A DNA stretch of 64,000 nt from UKL13-2 sp036394575 (GTDB taxonomy: Bacteria > Pseudomonadota > Gammaproteobacteria > Burkholderiales > Usitatibacteraceae): NCBI GenBank assembly GCA_036394575.1, contig DASWEY010000016.1:29398-93397 (forward strand), given 5' to 3'. Position numbers and translations under genes: made by a program. Below, piece after piece: positions 1 to 8,105 of the stretch; position 1 is the stretch's first letter, and each line of letters begins with the position of its first letter. A model generated the notes under the pieces. The model made no database searches. It had not been told where the DNA came from and saw only the letters and a program-made list of their open reading frames with translations.

Positions 1-464
1 AACAGGGTCTCGGCGCAGCGCTTGCCCTCGTCATAGCAGCTGCGGATGCCGATGGGATTGACGCGTCCCCAGTAATCCTCGGTCTGCGGATGGACTTCCG
101 GGTCGCCGTATACCTCGGAGGTGGAGGCCTGCAGGATGCGCGCTTTCAGGCGCTTGGCCAGACCCAGCATATTGATCGCGCCATGCACATTGGTCTTGGT
201 GGTCTGTACCGGGTCGAACTGGTAATGCACCGGGCTTGCCGGGCAGGCCAGATTGAAGATCTGGTCGACCTCGGCATAAAGCGGAAAAGTCACATCGTGG
301 CGCATCACCTCGAAATAGGGATTGGCCATCAGCGGCGCGATATTGGCCTTGCTACCCGTGTAGAAATTGTCCACGCACAGCACATCCGCGCCATCCTTGA
401 GCAGGCGTTCGCATAGATGCGAGCCGAGAAAGCCGGCGCCGCCGGTGACCAGAATTCTGTTCAT
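1..464 (-). CDS. UDP-glucuronate decarboxylase (UDP-xylose synthase), N-terminal part
   Basis: The gene starts with ATG at 464 and runs off the left edge, so about 154 codons are visible. It begins with the NAD-binding Rossmann motif GGAGFLGSH. Further in it has STSEVYGDP and the NPIGIRSCYDEGK stretch, which contains the YxxxK catalytic pair and is typical of UDP-glucuronate decarboxylases within the extended SDR family. The enzyme makes UDP-xylose from UDP-glucuronate in the cytoplasm, as a sugar donor for glycans. It is divergent from the TPR-glycosyltransferase genes that start at 708-1021. A role as their donor supply is inference. Other nucleotide-sugar epimerases are less likely because of the RSCYDEGK signature. 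Confidence 0.88.
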   Translation of the reverse strand, partial: MNRILVTGGAGFLGSHLCERLLKDGADVLCVDNFYTGSKANIAPLMANPYFEVMRHDVTFPLYAEVDQIFNLACPASPVHYQFDPVQTTKTNVHGAINMLGLAKRLKARILQASTSEVYGDPEVHPQTEDYWGRVNPIGIRSCYDEGKRCAETL

Positions 465-707
465 TTTTCCCCACTAAATTTTTAGCTTGGTGCTGAACCC
501 ATCACTGTATCGGTGCGATAGTATATCGGGGCGATCACCGAATGTTAGCAATGCCCGCATTATCGGCATAATCACCAGACAAATTTTTTGCCCCGCAGGC
601 AGCTACGGTAAAATCCAACAATTATTGCGCCCGTTTGGAACGTCGCCAGGCCCCTTAAACGCATCCTGAGGCATCCCAAACGGCACCCAACCAAGATGGA
701 GCAGGCA

Positions 708-1001
708 ATGTTCAAGTGGCTAGACGCAAGCGAAGCGAAAGAATTCGGTGAATCTCTTGCCGATTATTTTATTGCGCGTATCCCCCTAGATCCTGACTCC
801 CGTAAAAACAAATCGGTGGAACGTCACAAGGAGGTCGTTGACAAGCTGTTGTTCCAGATACAGGTGTTCAGAGGCAAGCACCAGCTTAATTTTTACCAGA
901 AAGCCAAACTGGCCAATACCTTCAAGTGGAAATTGCTCGATGCGAAATACGACCCCGAGTTCGTGGATTCCTTGACCAAGCTTATTACCGTCAAATTCTG
1001 A
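708..1001 (+). CDS. Small hypothetical protein, 97 aa
   Basis: I do not recognise this family. The protein is charged, rich in Lys, Phe and Leu, and has no signal peptide or membrane segment. An in-frame ATG at 696 is possible. I prefer ATG 708 because GGAG at 698-701 sits six bases upstream of it. The stop is 19 bases before the next gene, a TPR-glycosyltransferase, so the two are probably cotranscribed. Codon use is coding-like and less GC-rich, matching the neighbouring TPR genes. Confidence 0.6.
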   Translation: MFKWLDASEAKEFGESLADYFIARIPLDPDSRKNKSVERHKEVVDKLLFQIQVFRGKHQLNFYQKAKLANTFKWKLLDAKYDPEFVDSLTKLITVKF

Positions 1002-1020
1002 AGCGACAAACTCCGCTCCC

Positions 1021-3051
1021 ATGCTTAACAGACTCAAAGCGTTTCTTTCCCGCCCGCAAGACGCAGCAAACAATCTGGATTCCGTCTTGGCCGGCAAGTC
1101 GAAGGACAAGCCGCCGACACCATTGACCGCCAGCCAGGCCCTGCAGGCAAACGGGGAAGTGTTGCTAGAGGCCAGCAAACTTGCCGAGGCGACTGAATGC
1201 TTCAGCGGGGTATTGGCCATCAATCCCGAGGATGTCGACGCCAACATCGGTCTCGGTCGAACATTCAGGGCTAAGGGGCTTTACCGGGAAGCAGAACGAT
1301 GCCTGCGCCGTGCCATTGCGGCCGACCCGGAACATGGGGGAAGCAGGTATTTTCTTGGCGGCATTTTCCACGCACAAAACCGCTTGGGCGACGCCATTCA
1401 GGAATACCGGCATGCCATCTCGCTAAACCCAAAAATTGCCTTGGCGTACCGCGACCTGGGCATTGTCTACTATGAGCGCGGCAAAATGGCCGATGCGATG
1501 ACGATCCTGAACGAAGGGATTGCCGTCAATCCGGGGGCAGGCGAATTGCATTTCTGCATCGGAAACTTTTACCTTGAGAGAAGCGATTTCAGGAATGCCT
1601 TGTCATCCTTCGAGTGCGCGGTTTTAGTGTCACCACGCAATGCGGCCTGGCTTCTCAATCGAGGCGTGGCATTGCAAATGCTTCAGGAATTTGAAGAGGC
1701 ATTGCAATCTTACGAACAGGCCCTTCACATTGATCCCGATTACGCGGACGCGCACTCCAATCGCGGCAGCGTCCTGCTCATACTGAAGCGACACCAGGAT
1801 GCGCTGGATAGCGTCGACCAGGCCATCAAACTGAAGCCGGACCACAGCGACGCGCATAAGTACCGCGGCTGGGCCCTGCGATTTCTGCAGCGATCCGAGG
1901 AGGCATTATCGAGTCTCGCTTTAGCACTCAAAATCAACCCCAAGAGCGCCGAAGCATTGCATATTCGCGCCCTGGCCCTGCATGATTTGCAGCGCCATCA
2001 GGAAGCTCTGCACTCCTTTGCCAAATATCTGCAGCTCAACCCCAACGATGCCGAAGGCCATCGCAATGAAGGCTTATGTCGTTTGCAGATGGGCGATTTT
2101 GCGAAAGGCTGGCCGAAATATGAATGGCGCCGCAAAACCGCAATTTTCAAGAACGAATTTCGGCGCCCGGATGAGAGCCCGCTTTGGCTGGGGGAGGAAC
2201 CGCTAGCTGGCAAGACCCTCCTTTTACAAGCAGAACAAGGGCTGGGCGACACTATTCAATTCTGCCGGTATGTCGACCAGGCGGTGAATTTGGGCGCCAC
2301 CGTGTTGCTCGAAGTGCAACCCCTGCTGAAGTCACTGCTTGCGCCGCTAAAAGGAGCAAGCCAGGTTTTTGTGCGTGGTGACGCCTGTCCTGCGCATGAT
2401 TATCACTGCCAGCTGCTGAGTTTGCCTTTTGCCTTCAAAACCCAACTCAATAGCATTCCCGCCAATATTCCGTATCTGCAAAGTGATCCGGAGCGCATCA
2501 GACATTGGGGCATAAAGCTTGGTGCAAAAAACAAGCCGCGAGTGGGTATTGCATGGTCAGGGAATGCGGCCCACGAGAACGACCATAACCGTTCTATTCC
2601 ACTTGCCAGTCTTGCAAAAATCATTTCCTCGAGAGCGCAATTTGTTTGCCTGCAAAAGGATCTGCGCACGTCTGATCAAGCGGCGATGTCCACGATGCGG
2701 GACGATATTACTTTCCTCGATGGAACAATAAATGATTTCTCGGATACTGCCGCGCTGATTGATCTGATGGACGTCGTTATTAGCGTCGATACTGCAGTTG
2801 CGCATCTAGCAGGGGCGCTCGGCAAGCCGCTGTGGCTACTATTACCCTTCAGATCGGATTTCCGCTGGCTACTCGAGCGCGGTGACAGTCCGTGGTATCC
2901 CACGGCAACACTTTTTCGACAGCGCAAGTCAAGCGATTGGGACAGTGTTCTCGATACCGTGTCCGCAACTCTCATGGAAGCTTTCGAAGGTAGTCGTGAA
3001 TACCAGTCTAGCGGGACCGATAAGCTGTTATCTGGGCCAGCCAAGACATAA
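1021..3051 (+). CDS. TPR-repeat protein with C-terminal GT9/GT41-like glycosyltransferase domain, 676 aa
   Basis: Roughly residues 40-370 form a run of tetratricopeptide repeats with the usual A-N-R-G and P-x-x-A-D spacing. From about residue 380 the protein becomes a GT-B-like glycosyltransferase half. It has GLGDTIQFCRY near 407, GIAWSGN near 508, and DTAVAHLAGALGKP near 590, resembling the GDT and DTGxxHLA signatures of heptosyltransferase-like GT9 enzymes. The architecture is like OGT/SPINDLY: TPRs pick a protein substrate and the C-terminal domain transfers sugar. The acceptor is unknown. No signal peptide or membrane segment is seen, so a cytoplasmic location is likely. No good ribosome site precedes the ATG. 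The next gene is a paralogue. Confidence 0.8.
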   Translation: MLNRLKAFLSRPQDAANNLDSVLAGKSKDKPPTPLTASQALQANGEVLLEASKLAEATECFSGVLAINPEDVDANIGLGRTFRAKGLYREAERCLRRAIAADPEHGGSRYFLGGIFHAQNRLGDAIQEYRHAISLNPKIALAYRDLGIVYYERGKMADAMTILNEGIAVNPGAGELHFCIGNFYLERSDFRNALSSFECAVLVSPRNAAWLLNRGVALQMLQEFEEALQSYEQALHIDPDYADAHSNRGSVLLILKRHQDALDSVDQAIKLKPDHSDAHKYRGWALRFLQRSEEALSSLALALKINPKSAEALHIRALALHDLQRHQEALHSFAKYLQLNPNDAEGHRNEGLCRLQMGDFAKGWPKYEWRRKTAIFKNEFRRPDESPLWLGEEPLAGKTLLLQAEQGLGDTIQFCRYVDQAVNLGATVLLEVQPLLKSLLAPLKGASQVFVRGDACPAHDYHCQLLSLPFAFKTQLNSIPANIPYLQSDPERIRHWGIKLGAKNKPRVGIAWSGNAAHENDHNRSIPLASLAKIISSRAQFVCLQKDLRTSDQAAMSTMRDDITFLDGTINDFSDTAALIDLMDVVISVDTAVAHLAGALGKPLWLLLPFRSDFRWLLERGDSPWYPTATLFRQRKSSDWDSVLDTVSATLMEAFEGSREYQSSGTDKLLSGPAKT

Positions 3052-3123
3052 GTCACGCGCTTCCAACAGGGCAATGCATCGTCACCATGCCAGCCAAATT
3101 CTAGTATTTCTGAATCTACCGAT

Positions 3124-6100
3124 ATGCTCACGCGACTCAAGGCCCTGCTTTCCCGGTCACAGAATCCTGACGTCAGACTCGTCCCCAAGGCTGACAAGAA
3201 TTACGACGCGATGGCGACCGCACCCGATGAGAGCTTCGCACTGCTTGCCAAGGCGGATTCCTGCTTTGTTGCCGGAGAACTTGACCAAGCTGCCGCCTGT
3301 TATCACCAGGTACTGTTGATAAACAAAGATGATGTCGCCGCAAACGTCGGCCTCGGCGGCGTATTGAAAGCGCTTGGCCGCCACACTGAGGCAGAGCGCT
3401 GCCTGCAGTACGCCATTTCCCTCGCAGCAGAAGTTGGCAAAACACATCACCTTCTTGGTTCAGTATTTCAAGAGCAGGGGAAACTCGATGATGCAATCCG
3501 CTACTACAAAAAATCGTTGGAACTTGATCCAAGTCTTGCCGTTGCCTATCGTGATCTGTGTTTTGCCTATTTTCAACGCGGCCAGATTGCATATTCAAAA
3601 CAAACCATCAGCAAAGGAATTGCCTTATATCCGAACTTTGCAGATTTGCATTACTACCGAGGAAATCTTTATAGCGAAGAAGGAGACGCCGCGAGCGCGT
3701 TGGCGTGTTACGAGCATGCCTTGTCAATTTCTCCGGATGTAGCTGCTTGGCATTTCAATCGAGGAGTCGCATTACAAGATCTCAAGCGACACGAAGAAGC
3801 ATTAGCTAGCTATGGGCAGGCAATTCGCCTTCAGCCTGACTACGCAGATGCTTACAACAACAGTGGCAGTGCCCTATTTAACCTTAAACGATACGAAGAC
3901 GCATTGATAAGCTTTGTGCGGGCGATTCAGCTACGGCCCGATTTCGTCAGTGCGCTCAACAATCACGGATATACCCTCAAAGCGCTCGGGCGGCCTGAGG
4001 CAGCACTGCTTAGTTATGGCAAGGCGCTTCAACTTCAGCCTGACAATACCGACGCTCTCAACAATCGCGGTATTGCACTGCAGGAACTCCATCGCCATGA
4101 GGAAGCGCTGATGAGTTATGGCCGCGCATCGGAGATCAAACCCAACTTCGACCAAGCATATTTCAATGAGAGTTTATGTCGACTCCAATTGGGCGACTTT
4201 ATTTCCGGTTGGCAGAAATATGAATGGCGCGAACGCGACCCTTACTTAATTGAATTTAAACTCAAGAACAAGCAGCCGCTATGGTTAGGCAAGGAACCAT
4301 TGCTGGGCAAGACCATTTTGCTGCAATCTGAACAGGGCTTGGGTGACACCATCCAGTTTTGTCGATACGCCAAATACGTGGCAGCAATGGGAGCCACCGT
4401 GCTCCTCGAAGTGCAAGCCCCCCTTAAATCAATTCTTGGCGATCTGGGAGGCGTTACGCAGCTATTGGCGCGCGGCGAAACTGTTCCCAAATTCGACTAT
4501 CACTGCCCGTTGCTCAGTCTGCCGCTTGCACTGCATACTCGCCTTGACACCATTCCTGCCGATGTCCCATACCTGCGTAGCGACCCTGAGAGGGTCCGGC
4601 AGTGGGCGGCAAGGCTCGGACATAAAACGCGGCCTCGGGTTGGCCTGGTTTGGTCCGGTCGCATTGACCACGAGAACGATCGCAATCGTTCAATACCGCT
4701 TGGCAAATTCTCCGCCATTACTTCTGACCGAGCGCAATTTGTGTCGCTGCAAAAGGAGTTCCGTGCGGCGGACAAGGCCGTTTTGGAGAAGCACGGAGGA
4801 ATCGAGGAATTCAGCACATCTTTGCTGGATTTTGCCGATACGGCAGCGCTTGTGGACTTGATGGATATCGTGGTTACGGTCGATACTTCTGTCGCTCATC
4901 TGGCAGGTGCTCTGGGCAAACCGACGTGGTTGTTACTTCCCTTTAATCCTGACTTCCGTTGGCTGCTTGGTCGTGATGACAGCCCCTGGTACCCCTCTGC
5001 GAAACTGTTTCGCCAACCCCGGTTGGGCGATTGGGACAGCGTACTTGATGCCGTCGGCAAGGCGTTGCGCGTAGCGTTTATGGGACAGGCAGAATACAAC
5101 TTGACTAATACCGCGCCACAGGCGGAACCGGCCAAGTTGACGCAAGATGAAGACGCATACACATCTCCCCTAAAAAGGGGGGATGAATATCTGAAGTCCG
5201 GGGAATATGAGGCCGCCGTCGCAAACTATCGCGCGGCCCTTGCAATCAATGCCAATGATGCAACTGCCTACATCGGTCTCGGGCGCGTTGCAATTGAACA
5301 AGGCGATCATGAAGACGCAGTGCGTTTTATAAACAATGCACTCTCAGCCAATCCGCCAAACGCCAATGCGCATTATCTGCTTGGCACGGTATTTCACGCG
5401 CAGCTCAAGCTCGATGAGGCCATCAAACAATTCGAGAAAGCGCTGAGTTTGCAACCGGACTTTGCGCCTGTTTATGGCGCACTCTGCTACGCCTATTTCC
5501 AGAGCGGCCAGCGGGACAAGGCCAAAGAAATCCTGGCCCAAGGTATTGCCTTACACCCCGAATTTGCCGATCTATATTTTTTTAGAGGCAATCTGTATGT
5601 AGAGGATGGGGACCACGCAAATGCGGTGCCTTGCTATCAACGGGCTGTTTCGATCGCGTCGGATATTGCTACTTGGCATTTCAATCTTGGCTTTGCATTG
5701 CAGTCTATCAATCAGCACAAAGAAGCGCTGCTTAGTTATGACCGCGTGATCGAGCTTCAGCCCGATTATCCTAACGTCCATAACAATCGCGCCAGCGCGT
5801 TTCTCTTCCTCAATCGCCATGAAGACGCCCTGTCCAGTTTGAACGAGGCCCTTAAATTCGCTCCGGATTCCGCCGATGCATTAAACAATCGCGGTTTCGC
5901 GCTGATTAACTTGAAGCGCCCGGAAGAAGCACTTGCGAGCATTGATTTGGCCCTTGTGCATAGACCCGATTACGCCGAGGCACACAACAACCGCGGCTTG
6001 GTCCTGCACGAAACCGGCCGATACGAAGACGCATTGATAAGCTTTGAGCGGGCGATTCAGCTAAAGCCCGATTATGGCCAAGCACGTTTCAACGAGAGCC

Positions 6101-7023
6101 TGGGTTTGCTATTGACTGGCAATTTCGCGGCGGGCTGGCAGAAATATGAATCGCGCGACCATGAATGGCGCGAGCGTGACCCTTACTTAATTGAATTCAG
6201 GGTCAAGAGCAAACAGCCCCTCTGGTTGGGTAAAGAATCGTTGCTGGGCAAGACCATTTTGCTGCAATCCGAACAGGGCCTGGGTGACACCGTCCAGTTT
6301 TGTCGATACGCCAAACGCGTGGCGGCAATGGGGGCCACCGTACTCCTGGAAGTGCAACCAGCCCTTAAATCAATACTCGGCGATCTGGAGGGTGTCACGC
6401 AGCTATTGGCACGGGGGGAGCCTATCCCCAGGTTTGACTATCACTGTCCCTTGCTCAGCCTGCCGCTTGCTCTTCGTACTCGTCTTGACACCATACCTGC
6501 CGGTGCCCCCTACCTGCATAGCGACCCCGAACGGATCAGGCAATGGGCGGTAAAACTGGGACACAAAACACGGCCCCGGGTCGGCTTGGTTTGGTCCGGA
6601 AACCAGGATCACAAGAATGATCGTAACCGCTCCATTCCGCTAGCGAGCTTCAACAGGATCGTGTCAGACCGGGCACAATTTGTATGCCTGCAAGTAGAAG
6701 TTCGCCAATCAGACAAGGTGGCACTGGATGCACGCGGCGACATACTTTTTGTCGGCAACGCCATAAAGGATTTTGCCGACACAGCGGCACTTATTGAACT
6801 GATGGATATCGTGGTTACGGTCGATACTTCTGTCGCCCATCTGGCAGGCGCTCTGGGCAAGCCAACATGGCTACTAATCCCCTTCACACCCGATTTCCGA
6901 TGGATGCTATATCGTAGCGACAGCCCCTGGTATCCCACGGTAAAACTCTTTCGCCAACCCCAGTTTGCCGACTGGGACAGCGTGCTCGAGACTGTTGCAA
7001 ATGAGTTGAAGGTCCTTGCTTGA
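3124..7023 (+). CDS. Tandem double TPR-glycosyltransferase, 1299 aa
   Basis: One open frame holds two complete copies of the TPR + glycosyltransferase unit of the gene upstream. Unit 1 spans about residues 1-670, with GLGDTIQ near 405 and DTSVAHLAGALGKP near 587. Unit 2 spans about 680-1299, with GLGDTVQ near 1052 and DTSVAHLAGALGKP near 1234. Several stretches are almost identical at DNA level between units, for example around 3899 and 6029, and around 4868 and 6808, pointing to recent duplication or gene conversion. The unit boundary near 5164-5183 is rich in C and G runs and resembles the intergenic repeats seen elsewhere in the window. Function is inferred as protein glycosylation. It may be cotranscribed with the preceding gene, 72 bases upstream. 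Confidence 0.8.
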   Translation: MLTRLKALLSRSQNPDVRLVPKADKNYDAMATAPDESFALLAKADSCFVAGELDQAAACYHQVLLINKDDVAANVGLGGVLKALGRHTEAERCLQYAISLAAEVGKTHHLLGSVFQEQGKLDDAIRYYKKSLELDPSLAVAYRDLCFAYFQRGQIAYSKQTISKGIALYPNFADLHYYRGNLYSEEGDAASALACYEHALSISPDVAAWHFNRGVALQDLKRHEEALASYGQAIRLQPDYADAYNNSGSALFNLKRYEDALISFVRAIQLRPDFVSALNNHGYTLKALGRPEAALLSYGKALQLQPDNTDALNNRGIALQELHRHEEALMSYGRASEIKPNFDQAYFNESLCRLQLGDFISGWQKYEWRERDPYLIEFKLKNKQPLWLGKEPLLGKTILLQSEQGLGDTIQFCRYAKYVAAMGATVLLEVQAPLKSILGDLGGVTQLLARGETVPKFDYHCPLLSLPLALHTRLDTIPADVPYLRSDPERVRQWAARLGHKTRPRVGLVWSGRIDHENDRNRSIPLGKFSAITSDRAQFVSLQKEFRAADKAVLEKHGGIEEFSTSLLDFADTAALVDLMDIVVTVDTSVAHLAGALGKPTWLLLPFNPDFRWLLGRDDSPWYPSAKLFRQPRLGDWDSVLDAVGKALRVAFMGQAEYNLTNTAPQAEPAKLTQDEDAYTSPLKRGDEYLKSGEYEAAVANYRAALAINANDATAYIGLGRVAIEQGDHEDAVRFINNALSANPPNANAHYLLGTVFHAQLKLDEAIKQFEKALSLQPDFAPVYGALCYAYFQSGQRDKAKEILAQGIALHPEFADLYFFRGNLYVEDGDHANAVPCYQRAVSIASDIATWHFNLGFALQSINQHKEALLSYDRVIELQPDYPNVHNNRASAFLFLNRHEDALSSLNEALKFAPDSADALNNRGFALINLKRPEEALASIDLALVHRPDYAEAHNNRGLVLHETGRYEDALISFERAIQLKPDYGQARFNESLGLLLTGNFAAGWQKYESRDHEWRERDPYLIEFRVKSKQPLWLGKESLLGKTILLQSEQGLGDTVQFCRYAKRVAAMGATVLLEVQPALKSILGDLEGVTQLLARGEPIPRFDYHCPLLSLPLALRTRLDTIPAGAPYLHSDPERIRQWAVKLGHKTRPRVGLVWSGNQDHKNDRNRSIPLASFNRIVSDRAQFVCLQVEVRQSDKVALDARGDILFVGNAIKDFADTAALIELMDIVVTVDTSVAHLAGALGKPTWLLIPFTPDFRWMLYRSDSPWYPTVKLFRQPQFADWDSVLETVANELKVLA
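5164..5183. repeat. REP-like C/G palindrome inside the double TPR gene
   Basis: CTCCCCT, four A residues, then AGGGGGG form a small palindrome exactly where the first TPR-glycosyltransferase unit ends and the second begins. It is translated in frame as TSPLKRGD. Intergenic elements with C-run/G-run arms occur at 36738-36772 and 43285-43395. This may be a relic of an intergenic region that became coding when two genes fused; that is inference from a short match. Confidence 0.4.
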
Positions 7024-7222
7024 AGTTGGCTAATTTTATTATCAAGCTACTTTGGACACAAACAATAACCATACGCAGCCGTGCTTAATACAAGGGAAAT
7101 TTTCAGGCCTTGGCTTTCTGCCTGAGAGTAGTAATGGATAGGAGATTGCACCGTTGTAGCAGGTGGCTGGAGCCGCACAGCTAGAGGTCACTGCTGAAAA
7201 ACCAGAGCAAAACAAAGACGAA

Positions 7223-7246
7223 AAAAAGGGGCCGAAGCCCCTTTTT
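7223..7246. terminator. Bidirectional rho-independent terminator
   Basis: AAAAAGGGGC, loop CGAA, GCCCCTTTTT. The perfect GC stem is flanked by A and T tracts, so it can end transcription both from the TPR genes (stop 7021-7023) and from the convergent pilin gene (stop 7268). The rest of 7024-7267 shows no gene. Confidence 0.88.
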
Positions 7247-7267
7247 CAAAAAAACGTTTACAGCAAA

Positions 7268-7735
7268 TTAAGTTCCGTAACCGGTTTTGGATTTGCCGCA
7301 GTTCGTACCTGTAACGGCGTAACCCCAGTTAATGGTTGAAGCAGCTACCGTACCGGTGAGCGTTACGGTACAAGCACCCATAGCGGTGCTACCAGTACCG
7401 ATGAAAACTGCCGTACCGCCACTACCGCCGGTACCAGGCGTGAACGTGCCACGGGTAATAGTAATCCCTACAGGGCTCATCAGGATTTGTGCGGCTGTCG
7501 GCATGGTCGTACTGATCTGCACATCGGTCGAGCAGTTCGTTGGGTCACCAGCGTTTTCCTGAATACACAGGGCGGTGGCTGTCTTCGTCGACGCCAACGT
7601 GCCATCCAAGTCTTTCCACTTGGCGCGGGTCACATAATCCTGATACTGCGGAATGGCAATAGCGGCCAGAATACCGATAATCGCAACCACGATCATCAGT
7701 TCGATAAGCGTAAAGCCTTGTTGAATACGTTTCAT
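7268..7735 (-). CDS. pilA: Type IV pilin precursor (PilA-like), 155 aa
   Basis: The start at 7735 is preceded by AAGGGAA. The leader MKRIQQG is followed by FTLIELMIVVAIIGILAAIAIP, the prepilin peptidase site and N-terminal helix with Glu at +5. The product is a major-type pilin exported and assembled at the inner membrane. The mature domain is rich in Thr, Ser and Gly, with Cys residues that could form the usual disulfides. An in-frame upstream extension to 7897 is rejected because it has no ribosome site and breaks the leader rule. A sigma-54 promoter lies 67 bases or more upstream. A neighbouring gene encodes a PilB-type ATPase, and the convergent neighbour is a TPR-glycosyltransferase. Confidence 0.93.
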   Translation of the reverse strand: MKRIQQGFTLIELMIVVAIIGILAAIAIPQYQDYVTRAKWKDLDGTLASTKTATALCIQENAGDPTNCSTDVQISTTMPTAAQILMSPVGITITRGTFTPGTGGSGGTAVFIGTGSTAMGACTVTLTGTVAASTINWGYAVTGTNCGKSKTGYGT

Positions 7736-7801
7736 TAGAGTTCCCTTTTCACTAGTTAATAATGAAGTACAAACACATCGCGATGTGTCTGGATCAATAT
7801 G

Positions 7802-7817
7802 AGCATTTGCCGTGCCA
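7802..7817 (-). promoter_or_regulatory. Sigma-54 (RpoN) promoter of the pilin gene
   Basis: Read on the minus strand the site is TGGCACG, four bases, ATGCT. It matches the consensus TGGCACG-N4-TTGCW except for one base, and the GG and GC elements are correctly spaced. The predicted start is near 7791, giving a leader of about 55 bases before the pilin ATG. Pilin genes are often RpoN- and PilSR-dependent. Confidence 0.85.
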
Positions 7818-7997
7818 GTATTTGGCTCATCGCGGACGTTCACGGCGGCATATTGCTTGATCCATAGCACATATGTTAATATATATATAATATTCAATGA
7901 CTTAAAAATATCTTCCGGGATTTAAGTCATGAGATTTGCGAGGCATCACAAAAGTGATCTCAAAGTAATAAGACCCTCCTCTCAAATTTCATAACCG

Positions 7998-8089
7998 GGT
8001 GTGGCCGATTTGTCTCTGCGGGCCCAGCATCCACATGCCATTTCCCGCAATAACTGACAATAATTGTCAGCTCACACCAAGGCCACACC
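7998..8089. repeat. Nested inverted repeats in intergenic DNA
   Basis: GGTGTGGCC (7998-8006) pairs with GGCCACACC (8081-8089). Inside it, CTGACAAT (8054-8061) and ATTGTCAG (8063-8070) form a perfect 8-1-8 palindrome. There is no T tract, so a classic terminator is unlikely. It could be an operator, the 3' end of the HD-GYP transcript, or a small RNA. Confidence 0.5.
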
Positions 8090-8105
8090 TGATCGGCCAC
8101 GGTTG

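Larger units (their letters stand above)
7736..8105. other. Intergenic region between pilin and HD-GYP genes
   Basis: These 370 bases hold no convincing gene. On the pilin side lie the sigma-54 site and a very AT-rich stretch (7868-7893). Further on are a small inverted repeat ATCAC-AAAA-GTGAT near 7945 and the nested dyads at 7998-8089. Upstream activator (PilR) sites may be here but cannot be assigned by eye. Confidence 0.6.

Noticed and set aside
3700..6100. Repeated DNA words inside the TPR genes, at first glance like a repeat array
   Set aside because: They are degenerate 102-base TPR codings, in frame, with no constant repeat or unique spacers as in CRISPR.
7736..7897. 54-codon upstream extension of the pilin frame
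   Set aside because: It overlaps the sigma-54 promoter, lacks a ribosome site and would put residues before a perfect prepilin leader.
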